From: Couchioplanes caeruleus | GTDB taxonomy: Bacteria; Actinomycetota; Actinomycetes; Mycobacteriales; Micromonosporaceae | Length of the DNA: 64,000 bases | Assembly: GCF_003751945.1 (NCBI RefSeq) | Contig: NZ_RJKL01000001.1 | Location: 186,001 to 250,000 of the forward strand | Direction: 5' to 3' | Part shown: positions 25,971 to 34,172 of the stretch, piece after piece | Position numbering within the stretch: the first letter of the stretch is position 1 | Layout of the letters: every line of letters begins with the position of its first letter | Made by a program: the position numbers and the translations under genes | The notes under the pieces: model-generated | Told to the model about the DNA's origin: nothing | Seen by the model: only the letters and a program-made list of their open reading frames with translations | Database searches by the model: none

Positions 25971-26408
25971 TCAGCTGGGGGTGGTGGTTGCCGCGCCGCG
26001 GATGCGGCTCAGCAGGTGCTGCAGGGTGGTGAAGTCCTCGACGGTGAGGTCGAGGGCGCAGGCGAGGCGCTGGGGCAGGTCGGCGACTTGCTGTTCCAGG
26101 GCGGTGCCGGCGGGGGTGGAGCTGATCCAGACGACGCGTTCGTCGTCGGTGCCGCGTTCGCGGCGGATGAGGCCCTGGGTTTCGAGGCGTTTGAGCAGGG
26201 GTGAGAGGGTGCCGCTGTCGAGGCGCAGGGCGGTGCCGAGGTCGCGGACGGTGATGCGCCCGCGGTGCCAGATGACGCGCAGGGCGACGTACTGGGGGTA
26301 GGTGAGTCCGTGGGTGTCGAGCGCCGGCCGGTAGAGGCTGGTCATCGCGCGGGAGGCGGCGTACAGCTCGAAGCAGATCATTTGTTCGAGACCGGTGCTC
26401 TGTTGCAT
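25971..26408 (-). CDS. ohrR: MarR-family regulator OhrR (one-Cys type)
   Basis: A 145-residue MarR regulator. The redox-sensing cysteine is C12 in LEQMICFELYAASRAM, matching the reactive N-terminal Cys of OhrR. The winged helix is LTYPQYVALRVIWHRGRITV, LGTALRLDSGTLSPLLKRLE with wing RERGTDDERVV. Oxidation of C12 by organic peroxide releases DNA in this family. A palindromic site lies 25-37 bases upstream. Confidence 0.95.
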   Translation of the reverse strand: MQQSTGLEQMICFELYAASRAMTSLYRPALDTHGLTYPQYVALRVIWHRGRITVRDLGTALRLDSGTLSPLLKRLETQGLIRRERGTDDERVVWISSTPAGTALEQQVADLPQRLACALDLTVEDFTTLQHLLSRIRGAATTTPS

Positions 26409-26433
26409 GACCAGAACAGTAGTACGCGATTAA

Positions 26434-26445
26434 GTTGTGCACAAC
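26434..26445. promoter_or_regulatory. Candidate OhrR operator GTTGTGCACAAC
   Basis: A perfect 12-base palindrome upstream of ohrR inside a locally AT-rich stretch (TTAAGTTGTGCACAA). It resembles, but does not equal, the AT-rich OhrR boxes described in Bacillus. Confidence 0.6.
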
Positions 26446-26461
26446 CGGACACGAGGTGTGA

Positions 26462-26656
26462 ATGATCACCTTCGTCCGACTGCCGGTGGCGGCGCTGCGG
26501 ACCCTGGTCGTCGACGACCTGGAGACGGCGAGCGCGGTGGCCGGCGGGCCGAGGGTGACCCCCGGGTGCGGGTGGTCCGGGTTCGGCTTCGTGCCCGTCG
26601 GCGAGCAGTGGGACGGGGTGGACGGCCTGAAGACCGTTTACGAGCGGGCGGTGTGA
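26462..26656 (+). pseudogene. GNAT acetyltransferase with large in-frame internal deletion
   Basis: The 64-residue frame joins the N-terminus of a GNAT protein (FVRLPVAALRTLVVDDLETA) directly to a GNAT C-terminus (GFGFVPVGEQWDGVDGLKTV then YERAV), where FGFVPVGEQWD...LELVYER is the last strand of the fold. The central acetyl-CoA-binding part, about 110 residues, is missing. The join lies near 26540-26570. The frame is still open, so a short protein could be made, but it cannot bind acetyl-CoA in the usual way. Its 3' end overlaps the converging gene by 19 bases. Confidence 0.65.
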
Positions 26657-27438
26657 GCGGGCGGGTCGAGGTGCACGACCAGCGGGCGGTGGTCCGAGAT
26701 GGCGGCCGCCGGGGTGCGAATCTGCACCACCGGGCCGAGCCGGGCGGCGCCGCGGGGGTGGGCCAGGACGTGGTCGAGCTGCGCGCGCGGTGCCGGGCTG
26801 GGGTAGGTGGGCCGGCGGGCGAGGGCGCGCCATCCGGTGAAGGCGCGTACGGGCCCCGCGGGCATGTTGAGGTCGCCGAGCAGGACGCGGGGCGCGGGCA
26901 GCGACCCCAGGGCGCGGACGGCGGCGCGCAACTGGCGGATGTTCCAACCCGGCACGAACGAGAGATGCGTGGTGGCGACGGTCATCGGCCCGGTGGGTGC
27001 GTCGATGACGGCGGCGATCAGGACCCGGGGCTCGTCCTTGAGCAGCAGCAGGCCGCCGTCGGGCCCGGGCGCCCAGACCGGGGAGCGGACCGGGGCGCCG
27101 GGAAGCTGGGTGATCTGCCAGCGGGCCACCGGGTAGCGACTGATCAGGGCGATGCCGTAGAGCGGGTGGACGTTGTCCTCCTCGCAGCGCCAGGGCTGCC
27201 AGGTCTCCCCCGGCGTGCCGGCGATGGCCGCGGCGAAGCGGTGGGCGCTGGCGCCGAGGGCGTCGGCGGCGATGGCGGTGAGGTCCAGGTGGCCGCTGCG
27301 GGGCTGGGCGCGGTCGACCTCCTGCAGGCCGAGGACGTCGGCATCGAGGTCGGCGACGGCGGCGGCGACGCGGTCGGCGTGTACGTTGCCGTCGGAGAGG
27401 GACCTGCCGTGCAGCAGGTTGAAGGTGGCCAGGCGCAC
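26638..27438 (-). CDS. Endonuclease/exonuclease/phosphatase family protein
   Basis: A 266-residue metal-dependent phosphoesterase of the EEP superfamily (DNase I, sphingomyelinase and ExoIII fold). Motifs in order: RLATFNLLHGRS (Asn), VLGLQEVDRA (catalytic Glu), TTHLSFVPG, LLGDLNMP (Asp-x-Asn) and ISDHRPLVVHL (Asp-His). No signal peptide is seen, so a cytoplasmic enzyme. The substrate, whether nucleic acid, phospholipid or other phosphodiester, is unknown. A GTG start is used. Confidence 0.9.
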   Translation of the reverse strand: MRLATFNLLHGRSLSDGNVHADRVAAAVADLDADVLGLQEVDRAQPRSGHLDLTAIAADALGASAHRFAAAIAGTPGETWQPWRCEEDNVHPLYGIALISRYPVARWQITQLPGAPVRSPVWAPGPDGGLLLLKDEPRVLIAAVIDAPTGPMTVATTHLSFVPGWNIRQLRAAVRALGSLPAPRVLLGDLNMPAGPVRAFTGWRALARRPTYPSPAPRAQLDHVLAHPRGAARLGPVVQIRTPAAAISDHRPLVVHLDPPAHTARS

Positions 27439-27463
27439 GGATCAAGAGTACGGAGGTGGGCTC

Positions 27464-27547
27464 GTGTTCAAGGCGGTGTGCTGCGCGGCGACGGTGTTCG
27501 TGCTGATCGGGCTGGTCGGGATCTGGTTGCGGCGCCGCCGGGGCTGA
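27464..27547 (+). CDS. 27-residue single-span membrane microprotein
   Basis: A short frame starting GTG 27464 with a strong ribosome site (GGAGGTGGG, ending 4-7 bases upstream). It encodes MFKAVCCAATVFVLIGLVGI then WLRRRRG: one hydrophobic span with two adjacent Cys followed by four Arg, the positive-inside pattern for an N-out/C-in or signal-anchor peptide. It is divergent from the EEP gene and lies 20 bases upstream of the UPF0303 gene, with which it may be co-transcribed. Confidence 0.55.
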   Translation: MFKAVCCAATVFVLIGLVGIWLRRRRG

Positions 27548-27567
27548 TCTTGCTCCAGAATGGGCGG

Positions 27568-28035
27568 ATGACCGACGACGATCTCCTCGCCCGGCTCGAG
27601 GAGCAGGAACAGCGCCTGACGTTCGACCGTTTCGACAACGCGGACGCGTGGCATCTCGGCAGCCTGCTGGTGGATCTGGCCACCGGCCGCGATCTGCCGG
27701 TGGCCATCGACATCCGGCGCGGCGCCCAGCAGTTGTTCCATGCGGCGCTGCCGGGCAGCACGGCGGACAACGACCATTGGGTCGCCCGCAAGGTACGGGT
27801 GGTGGAACGGTTCGCGGCGTCGTCGTATCTGGTGGGCCGGCGCCTGGCGGCCAAGGGCGACGCCCTGGACGCGAAGTACGGGGTGGACCCGGCCGACTAT
27901 GCGGCGCACGGCGGTGCCTTCCCCGTTCGCGTGGACGGCGTCGGTGTGGTGGGCGTGGTGACCGTGTCGGGTTTGCCGCAGGCCGACGACCACGCCCTGG
28001 TGGTCGAGGCGATCGAGACCTACCTGGCGGACTGA
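27568..28035 (+). CDS. UPF0303 / DUF336-like heme-binding family protein
   Basis: A 155-residue protein of the UPF0303 family, which shares the GlcG/HbpS (DUF336) fold. Typical segments are FDNADAWHLGSLLVDLATGR, DLPVAIDIRRGAQQLFHAAL, GSTADNDHWVARKVRVVERF and FPVRVDGVGVVGVVTVSGLP. HbpS of Streptomyces binds heme and modulates a sensor kinase; whether UPF0303 proteins do so is not established. ATG 27568 has GGGCGG upstream. Its stop overlaps the 3' end of the converging Clp-N gene by 16 bases. Confidence 0.9.
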   Translation: MTDDDLLARLEEQEQRLTFDRFDNADAWHLGSLLVDLATGRDLPVAIDIRRGAQQLFHAALPGSTADNDHWVARKVRVVERFAASSYLVGRRLAAKGDALDAKYGVDPADYAAHGGAFPVRVDGVGVVGVVTVSGLPQADDHALVVEAIETYLAD

Positions 28036-28703
28036 CCCAGCGCCGCCTCGACGGCGGCCTTGTCGAGGCCGAGGCCGCCGAGCACGCCGCCGCCCTGCGC
28101 CTCCTCCAGCAGGGCGAGCAGGATGTGGCCGGTGCCGACGCTGTCGTCGCCGAGGCGCAGGGCCTCGCGGAAGGTGAGCTCGAGGACCTTGCGGGAGCGC
28201 GCGTCGTACGGGATGAGCTGTGGCAGCTCGCCGCCGGGCGCCTCGGGCAGGGCGGCGAGGGCGGCCTCGCGGACGCGGCCGAAGTCGCCGAGGGCGTCGT
28301 GTGCCCGGGCGCCGGGCACGTCGAGCAGGCCGAGCAGCAGGTGCTCGGGGTGGATCTCGGGGTGGCCGGTGGCGCGGGCGGCGTTCATGGCGCCGACGAC
28401 GGCGCTGCGGGCGTTGTCGGTGAAGCGGCTGAATCCCTGCGACGGGTCGAGGTCGGCCTTGGCGACGAAGCGCTTCTGCGCGGCCTGCTTGGAGACGCCC
28501 ATGCTGCGGCCGATGTCGGTCCAGGAGGCGCCGGAGCGGCGGGCCTGGTCGACGAAGTGGCCGATGAGGTGGTCGGCGAGCTCGCCGAGGTGGTCGGCGA
28601 GCAGGACCGCGTCGGAGAGCCGCTCGAGCGGGGCGTCGGGTCGGTTGCTGGTGATGGCGTGGATGAGGTCGTCGAGCCGGACCGGTGGCGTGATCTGCGT
28701 CAT
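28020..28703 (-). CDS. Clp N-domain protein with N-terminal helix-turn-helix
   Basis: A 227-residue protein. Residues 1-75 include SWTDIGRSMGVSKQAAQKRF, a convincing helix-turn-helix. Residues 85-225 are a double Clp-N (ClpA/ClpC N-terminal) repeat: ARSAVVGAMNAARATGHPEI, HPEHLLLGLLDVPG and FREALRLGDDSVGTGHILLA. There is no ATPase, so it is not a chaperone. It reads as a DNA-binding regulator using a Clp-N domain to sense partner or substrate proteins. Two identical palindromes abut its start codon and are its likely operators. Confidence 0.88.
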   Translation of the reverse strand: MTQITPPVRLDDLIHAITSNRPDAPLERLSDAVLLADHLGELADHLIGHFVDQARRSGASWTDIGRSMGVSKQAAQKRFVAKADLDPSQGFSRFTDNARSAVVGAMNAARATGHPEIHPEHLLLGLLDVPGARAHDALGDFGRVREAALAALPEAPGGELPQLIPYDARSRKVLELTFREALRLGDDSVGTGHILLALLEEAQGGGVLGGLGLDKAAVEAALGQSAR

Positions 28704-28705
28704 GC

Positions 28706-28724
28706 CGTCAACTATAGGTTGACG
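28706..28724. promoter_or_regulatory. Operator 1, CGTCAAC-N5-GTTGACG
   Basis: CGTCAAC TATAG GTTGACG (arms extend to eight bases, 28705-28725), starting two bases upstream of the Clp-N gene start. The half-site is exactly repeated 29 bases away. Confidence 0.8.
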
Positions 28725-28734
28725 GTATCGCTAT

Positions 28735-28753
28735 CGTCAACGAGTGGTTGACG
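28735..28753. promoter_or_regulatory. Operator 2, CGTCAAC-N5-GTTGACG
   Basis: CGTCAAC GAGTG GTTGACG, same arms and spacer length as operator 1 but a different spacer sequence, which argues for conservation by a dimeric protein. It lies 16 bases upstream of the divergent GNAT gene. Confidence 0.8.
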
Positions 28754-28769
28754 CGTAGGCTCACGCTCC

Positions 28770-29252
28770 ATGGAGGACGACGGGCTGACCCTGCGCCCGT
28801 GGCGCGACAGCGACGCCGCGGCCCTGATCGCCGTGGCCACCGACCCGGAGCTGCGCCGCTGGACGTCGCTACGGGTCAGCGACGAGGCCACGGCGGCCGC
28901 CTGGTTGCGGATCCAGCACCACGGCTGGGAGACCGGCACCCGCTACGCCTTCGCCGTGCTCGACGACCGGCGGCTGCTCGGGCACGCCGTGCTGAAGCAG
29001 CCCGGCGCCGAGGTCGGCTACTGGACCGCCGCCGCGGCCCGCGGGCAGGGTGTCGCCTCCCGCGCCCTGAAGATCCTTACCGGCTGGGCGTTCGCCGAGT
29101 TCCCCGAGCTGCCCCGGTTGCGGCTACTCCACCAGGTGGGCAACGCCGGGTCCTGCCGGGTCGCGCTCAAGACCGGCTACGCGTACGAGCAGACGTACGC
29201 CGCCGAGCACCCATTCCCGTACGAAGGGCACCTGCACCTGCGTTCCCGTTAG
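28770..29252 (+). CDS. GNAT-family N-acetyltransferase (RimJ/RimL-like)
   Basis: A 160-residue acetyltransferase: LTLRPWRDSDAAALIAVATD is the RimJ/RimL-type start, GYWTAAAARGQGVASRALKI holds the acetyl-CoA-binding Q/R-x-x-G-x-G/A loop (RGQGVA), and NAGSCRVALKTGYAYEQTY is the C-terminal part. The substrate may be a protein N-terminus or a small amine. It is divergent from the Clp-N regulator and shares its twin operators, so it is a candidate member of that regulon. Confidence 0.9.
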   Translation: MEDDGLTLRPWRDSDAAALIAVATDPELRRWTSLRVSDEATAAAWLRIQHHGWETGTRYAFAVLDDRRLLGHAVLKQPGAEVGYWTAAAARGQGVASRALKILTGWAFAEFPELPRLRLLHQVGNAGSCRVALKTGYAYEQTYAAEHPFPYEGHLHLRSR

Positions 29253-29599
29253 CGGGCAGCCTCGCGGCGGCCGCGCTTGCCCAGCGGCGTCTGTGACATG
29301 TCGACGGCTTGCGCGGAGAGGTTCTTGAAGGCGTACCCGTGCGAGGTCAGCCACTGCACCGCCGCGGCCTCGGCGCGGGCGGTGGCCGCCGGGATCTCCC
29401 GCTCCTCGTCGACGGAGTCGGCGAAGCGGAAAGTGAAGAACGGCCGGGCCGCGATGTCGTAGGTCAGCGACCCCTCGGCCGTGAACGCGGCGAACGCGAC
29501 GTCGTGCGCGGCGGCGTCGGCCAGCAGGGCGGCACGCTGCTCGGCGGTCAGGCCGTCGAAGGCGCCGCGTACGGTGACTCGGATGGTGCGTGATCCCAT
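29249..29599 (-). CDS. DUF6204-like hypothetical protein
   Basis: A 116-residue small protein: TIRVTVRGAFDGLTAEQRAA, LLADAAAHDVAFAAFTAEGS and LTYDIAARPFFTFRF, ending in LGKRGRREAAR. I associate this pattern with the DUF6204 family of actinobacteria, function unknown. ATG 29599 is chosen because the conserved domain begins at once. It ends convergently against the GNAT gene with a four-base overlap. Confidence 0.75.
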   Translation of the reverse strand: MGSRTIRVTVRGAFDGLTAEQRAALLADAAAHDVAFAAFTAEGSLTYDIAARPFFTFRFADSVDEEREIPAATARAEAAAVQWLTSHGYAFKNLSAQAVDMSQTPLGKRGRREAAR

Positions 29600-29763
29600 G
29601 GCCCGACCGTAGTGGCGGGCGACGCGCGACCACCATCGGTTTTCTGCGCCCGAACAGCCACGGATGGCGGATTTCGGGCCCGGGGGTGTGTATCGGTGCG
29701 CCGGCTCCCCCGGACGCAGACCATTCTTGGGGTGGCGACGCCCCACGGTGCGAAGGAGAGAGC

Positions 29764-30804
29764 ATGCAGGCAGCGGCCGTCGTAGAGGGTCTCGGCGCGG
29801 TGTTACCGACGCGTACTGTACCCAACACGGAGCTGGAAGCGGAACTGGGCGTCACCGACGAGTGGATCCGCCGGCGTACCGGCATCGCCCGGCGTCACGT
29901 CGTCGACCCCGGCACCACCACCGCGGACCTGGCGAGCACGGCCGCCCGCAACGCCCTGAAGTCCGCCGGCGTCGACAGCGCCGACGCGGTCGTGGTGGCC
30001 ACCACCACCCCGGACCGGCTCAGCCCGGCGACCGCCCCCGAGGTCGCCTGGCGCGCCGGCGTCGCCCCGGCGGCCGCGTTCGACCTCGCCGCCGTGTGCA
30101 GCGGCTTCGTGTACGGGCTGGCGACCTGCGCCGGGCTGATCACCGCGGGCATCGCGCAGCGGGTGCTGCTCGTGGGCGCGGAGACCAACTCGTACTTCCT
30201 GCGCCGGACCCCGCAGGACCGCGGACCGGCGATCCTGTTCGGCGACGGCGCGGGCGCCGTCGTGCTGCGCGCCGGCACAGCGGACGAGCCGGGCGCCGTC
30301 GGCCCGTTCGACCTGGGCAGCGACGGCGGCCACGCCGACCTGATCCGGATCGAGTCCGGCGGCAGCCGGCAGCGGGCCCGCAGCGCCGCGGGCTGCGCGC
30401 CGGGCGGCGACGATCCCTACGACGACCTCTACTGGGCGGTCTCCGGCCAGGAGGTCTACCGGCGGGCGGTGATCCACATGACCCGGTCGTCGCAGCGCGT
30501 GCTGGAGGCCGCGGGCGTCGCCGTCGCCGACGTGGACCGGTTCGTGGCGCACCAGGCCAACCAGCGCATCCTCGACCGGGTCGCCGAGGAGGTCGGGGTC
30601 GGCGAGGAACGCCGGCTCGGCAACGTCGCCTCCGTCGGCAACACCGGCGCGGCGTCGATCCCGCTGGCGCTGGCCGACGCGGTCCGTGACGGTTCGCTGG
30701 CCGCCGGTCACCGCCTGCTGATGACCTCCTTCGGCGGCGGGCTGACCTGGGGATCGACGCTGCTGACCTGGCCCGGCATGGAGGCGGTCCTCACCGAGCA
30801 GTAG
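29764..30804 (+). CDS. 3-oxoacyl-ACP synthase III (FabH-type KASIII)
   Basis: A 346-residue thiolase-fold ketosynthase. The catalytic triad is complete: C112 in AAVCSGFVYG, His in FVAHQANQRILDRV and Asn in SVGNTGAASIPLAL. It follows the FabH consensus (TDEWIRRRTGIARRHV; GDGAGAVVL; LLMTSFGGGLTWGS). GAAGGAGAG precedes the ATG. KASIII enzymes condense an acyl-CoA starter with malonyl-ACP. No acpP, fabD or fabF lies nearby, so it is an orphan copy that may supply primers for secondary metabolism or special fatty acids. Confidence 0.95.
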   Translation: MQAAAVVEGLGAVLPTRTVPNTELEAELGVTDEWIRRRTGIARRHVVDPGTTTADLASTAARNALKSAGVDSADAVVVATTTPDRLSPATAPEVAWRAGVAPAAAFDLAAVCSGFVYGLATCAGLITAGIAQRVLLVGAETNSYFLRRTPQDRGPAILFGDGAGAVVLRAGTADEPGAVGPFDLGSDGGHADLIRIESGGSRQRARSAAGCAPGGDDPYDDLYWAVSGQEVYRRAVIHMTRSSQRVLEAAGVAVADVDRFVAHQANQRILDRVAEEVGVGEERRLGNVASVGNTGAASIPLALADAVRDGSLAAGHRLLMTSFGGGLTWGSTLLTWPGMEAVLTEQ

Positions 30805-30805
30805 G

Positions 30806-32449
30806 TCAGCGCGGGCCGGGACCGAACGCGGTCAGGAACTTGTCCCGGAACGCGTCCATCCGCCACACCGGCGCCTGCGGGCTGGGCTCGAGCCCCTCGG
30901 TCCAGCCCCAGCCGGAGATCCGGTCCAGCACCGTACGGTCGCGCGCGACGATCGTCACCGGCACGTCGTAGCTCGCCCGGTTCCCGACCACGATCGGCGC
31001 CGGCTGGTGGTCGCCGAGGAACACCAGCACGAGATCGTCGTCGCCGTACTCGCGGACCCAAGACACCAGGCTGCCGATCGAGTACGCGACCGACGCGGCG
31101 TACTCGGAGCGCACCTGGGCGGATTCCTTCCACACCTCGGCGGCCTTGCGACCCCGGGCGTGCTGAGCGCGGTACAGCGCACCGTCGCCGATCTCGTCCC
31201 AGCCGACCAGGGACGGGGTCGGCGCCCACGGCGTGTGGCTGGAGATCAGCGTGATCTCGGCCATCAGCGGTCCGCGACCGGCGCGGGCGTACTCGTAGTC
31301 GGTGAACGCCTTCAGGGTGAACTGGTCGGGCACCCGCGCCCAGCCGAACGACGGCCCTTGATAACCCAGCGTGCGCGAGTCGTAGATTCGCTCGAAGCCG
31401 TAGAAGCGGCTCTCGGGCCAGTCGAACGTGTTGCCCGGCTCGACGCCGACGGTCCGCCAGGCGCCCGACTTGTGGAAGGCGCCGGGCAGGGTGAGCCGGT
31501 CACCCGAGACCAGACCGCGGTAGCGCTGCTCGTTGTCGATCCAGACGCCGGAGTGCAGCGTCGCGTGCGCCAGCCAGCTGAAGCCGCTGGTCGTAGGCGA
31601 GGTCAGGAAACCGCTACGGGCGGCGTAGCCGGCCTTCGCCAGCCGCGCGGTGCCCTCCGACAGCACCGGGTCGACCCGGCGGCTCAGCCGGGGATCCTCG
31701 ATCGCCGACCGGCCGTAGCTCTCGACGAACGCGAAGATCACATCTTTGTCCCGCAGCCCGGTGAGCAGCGAGGCGGGCGGCGTGTCCCGGAACGCGTCGG
31801 TGGAGGCCTCCGCGGTGAACTGCTTGCGGTCGTGGACCGCGGCGGGCACCCGCAGCACCTGCCGGCGCGCCAGCACGGCGGCGCTGTCGGAGGCGACGTA
31901 CAGCCCCGGCACCAGGGACGTGCCGAGCAGCGCCAGCACCAGCCACGCCACCGCGGCGACACCCACACCCGCGCGGGCCACCGCGTCGTGCCGGGCCATG
32001 ACCGTGGCCAGCCGCCGGACGGCGAACACCATGCCGACCAGGAGGCCGACGGCCAGCAGCACCGCCCCGGCCACCGCACCGACGGCCCCCGCGGTCCCGA
32101 ACGAATCCCGGACGAAACGGTACGCGTCGGCGAACAGCGGCCAGTCCAGCACCGGATCGAAGGACCGGTCCAGCGTGGTCAGGAACCCCACGTCGATGAT
32201 CTTCACGACGGTGAGCAGTCCCAGCACCCCACCGAGCACGCCGGCGGTGATGACCCGCGCCCGCGCCGGCAGCACGATCAGCACGGCGGCGGCGAGCAGC
32301 GCCTCCACGGGCAGGCGTACCAGCGCGGCCCAGGGCGACGTCCCGGCGGGCAGGCGGGTGATCTGCTCGGGAACCACCAGGGCGAGAAAGACGAGCAGCG
32401 CGCAGAGGCCGGTGGCGACCCCCGCGGCTATGCGGCGCGGACGAGACAA
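30806..32449 (-). CDS. Membrane-anchored sulfatase-like hydrolase/transferase
   Basis: A 547-residue protein with about five N-terminal spans (residues 8-190) and a large extracytoplasmic sulfatase-fold domain, an architecture shared with LTA synthase and phosphoethanolamine transferases. Motifs: DVIFAFVESYGRSAIED (nucleophile region), TSGFSWLAHATLHSGV (the Thr/Ser before W) and LVLVFLGDHQPAP (metal-binding Asp-His). It probably handles a phosphodiester or sulfate ester on a wall polymer or lipid. A TTG start at 32449 precedes the Arg-rich first loop. It is convergent with the FabH gene, one base apart. Confidence 0.88.
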   Translation of the reverse strand: MSRPRRIAAGVATGLCALLVFLALVVPEQITRLPAGTSPWAALVRLPVEALLAAAVLIVLPARARVITAGVLGGVLGLLTVVKIIDVGFLTTLDRSFDPVLDWPLFADAYRFVRDSFGTAGAVGAVAGAVLLAVGLLVGMVFAVRRLATVMARHDAVARAGVGVAAVAWLVLALLGTSLVPGLYVASDSAAVLARRQVLRVPAAVHDRKQFTAEASTDAFRDTPPASLLTGLRDKDVIFAFVESYGRSAIEDPRLSRRVDPVLSEGTARLAKAGYAARSGFLTSPTTSGFSWLAHATLHSGVWIDNEQRYRGLVSGDRLTLPGAFHKSGAWRTVGVEPGNTFDWPESRFYGFERIYDSRTLGYQGPSFGWARVPDQFTLKAFTDYEYARAGRGPLMAEITLISSHTPWAPTPSLVGWDEIGDGALYRAQHARGRKAAEVWKESAQVRSEYAASVAYSIGSLVSWVREYGDDDLVLVFLGDHQPAPIVVGNRASYDVPVTIVARDRTVLDRISGWGWTEGLEPSPQAPVWRMDAFRDKFLTAFGPGPR

Positions 32450-32855
32450 AACAGGCGATCCTTTAACACGCGGAGGGCGACGTACCTGCGGCCAAGCCTA
32501 TGCGCACGGCCGACAAGCATCGGCCCGGTGCCCTCCGGCCGGTGATCGACGACTCCCCGCCGCCCGTCTCGAAGCCGTGGGTGCACGGCCTCGATCTGCC
32601 GTACAGGAACGGACGACAGAGCCTTTACCTTCGACGAGCCGTTATAGTTCGGAGAACGCAAAGGTGGCCCGTCACCTTATCGATCACCGATCGCTTCTGA
32701 TCAATCGGATCCGAGGCGAAGATCCCCCCGCTCGCCAAGAGCCGACCGATCCGCGGCGGACCTTGCGGACCACCTCCGGACCATGTGAGGACCATTCGGC
32801 TTTTTGCCTTTCCCGGCGTGCATCATGAAGTGAGTAGTACGAAAGAGGCGCCACG
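32450..32855. other. Gene-free promoter region, relatively AT-rich
   Basis: No convincing gene. It holds the divergent promoters of the sulfatase-like gene and the HTH-TPR regulator. AAGGTG-N6-CACCTT at 32661-32678 is a perfect six-base inverted repeat, and the 32610-32720 part is AT-richer than the window. An ATCGATCACCGATCG run gives nested short palindromes. Confidence 0.5.
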
Positions 32856-34166
32856 ATGGCCGGTAGCAACCTGCACGAGCCACGGACCGTTCTGGAACAT
32901 CTGCTGCGGCAGCAGGAACGGACGTACGAGGAGGTAGCTGCCGAATTCGAGCGGGTGGCACGGATGCAGGGCGAGAGAGGATTGACCATTTCCGCCCGCC
33001 ACCTGCGCCGGCTCGCCTCGCACGAACGTACCGGCACCACGCCGGCAACCCGTCGCGTACTACACGCCATGTTCAATGTGCCGGGCGATGAGCTGTTGCG
33101 GCCGTGGCGACCCGATCAGGTGGTCGAGGTGGCCGGCCGAAGCCCCGCTCCGGCCCTGCAGAAGGAAACGGAGTTGCTGCAGATGGCCGCCGACGAAGCA
33201 CGTCAGTTTGCCATGGGCCGGGAGTTACCGGTCGGTGGAGAAGTGATCGGAAGCCTGCACGACGAGGTGCAAGAACTGGCCGGGCTTTATGTCAATCGAC
33301 CCCTGCCCACCATTCTCGGCCGCCTGATCGGGGCACAGTCCACGATCCTGTCGCTCCTGGAACGCCGGCAGACACCGAACAACGCTCGCGAGCTGTACTT
33401 CCTGGCCGCGGTGATCGCCGGCCTGCTCGCGAACGCGGCGAACGACGTCTCCCGACCGGAACTCGCCATGACACACGCGAGAACCGCGTACCTGTGGGCG
33501 GACTACACCGACCACGACGGTCTGCGTACCTGGATCCGTGGCCTCCAGTCCTTCATCTGCTTCTGGGCCGACCGCCCCCGCGACGCCCTGCGCTACGCCG
33601 AGCTGGGCGCCGCCCCGGCGAGCGCCACCACCGGCAGCGCGACGGCGTGGCTGTTCGCCGGGCAGGCCCGCGCCTGGGCGGCGCTGGGCAACGCCGGACA
33701 GGCGAAGGCGTTCCTCCACAAGGCCGAGACGGCGCAAGAGCTGGCCCGTCCCGACGAGGTCGACAACATCGGCGGCCTGTGCACGTTCAGCCATCCGAAA
33801 TATCTCTACTATGCCGCCCGGGCACTGGCCGGTCTTCCGGAGGAATTCGCGGCCGCTGAGCGTTTCTCGATCGAGGCCGCCGAGGCGTACGCCGACCCGA
33901 CCCAACCGCACTGGGACTTCACCTGCCTGGCCGATTCGCAGATCAGCCTCGCGCTGGCCCGCGCGTCCCGGGGCGAGCTGGACGGCGTCGCGGATTCGCT
34001 GCGGCCCGTCCTGGCCCTGCCGCCCGAACACCGCATCCACGACCTCGTGAAGACCATGCATCTCGTCCACCGCAAGCTCAACTCATTCGATACGCCGGTC
34101 TCGGCCGACCTGCAGGAACACATCGAAGTGTTCTCCGAGACCTCGCTGCGGCAGGTCCTGGGATGA
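32856..34166 (+). CDS. XRE-type HTH regulator with TPR domain
   Basis: A 436-residue regulator. Residues 8-75 are the helix-turn-helix region of a common actinomycete group (VLEHLLRQQERTYEEVAAEF, TISARHLRRLASHERTG, RRVLHAMFNVPGDELL). From about 135 on, paired helices in TPR style follow (ELAMTHARTAYLWADYTDHD, DALRYAELGAAPASATTGSA, QAKAFLHKAETAQEL). HTH-plus-TPR is also the layout of RRNPP peptide-sensing regulators. GAAAGAGGCG precedes the ATG. It converges on the PLP enzyme with a six-base gap. Confidence 0.85.
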   Translation: MAGSNLHEPRTVLEHLLRQQERTYEEVAAEFERVARMQGERGLTISARHLRRLASHERTGTTPATRRVLHAMFNVPGDELLRPWRPDQVVEVAGRSPAPALQKETELLQMAADEARQFAMGRELPVGGEVIGSLHDEVQELAGLYVNRPLPTILGRLIGAQSTILSLLERRQTPNNARELYFLAAVIAGLLANAANDVSRPELAMTHARTAYLWADYTDHDGLRTWIRGLQSFICFWADRPRDALRYAELGAAPASATTGSATAWLFAGQARAWAALGNAGQAKAFLHKAETAQELARPDEVDNIGGLCTFSHPKYLYYAARALAGLPEEFAAAERFSIEAAEAYADPTQPHWDFTCLADSQISLALARASRGELDGVADSLRPVLALPPEHRIHDLVKTMHLVHRKLNSFDTPVSADLQEHIEVFSETSLRQVLG

Positions 34167-34172
34167 GCTCGG

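Noticed and set aside
29764..30804. Start of a type II polyketide or fatty-acid biosynthetic cluster
   Set aside because: The KASIII gene has no acyl carrier protein, second ketosynthase, ketoreductase or cyclase nearby.
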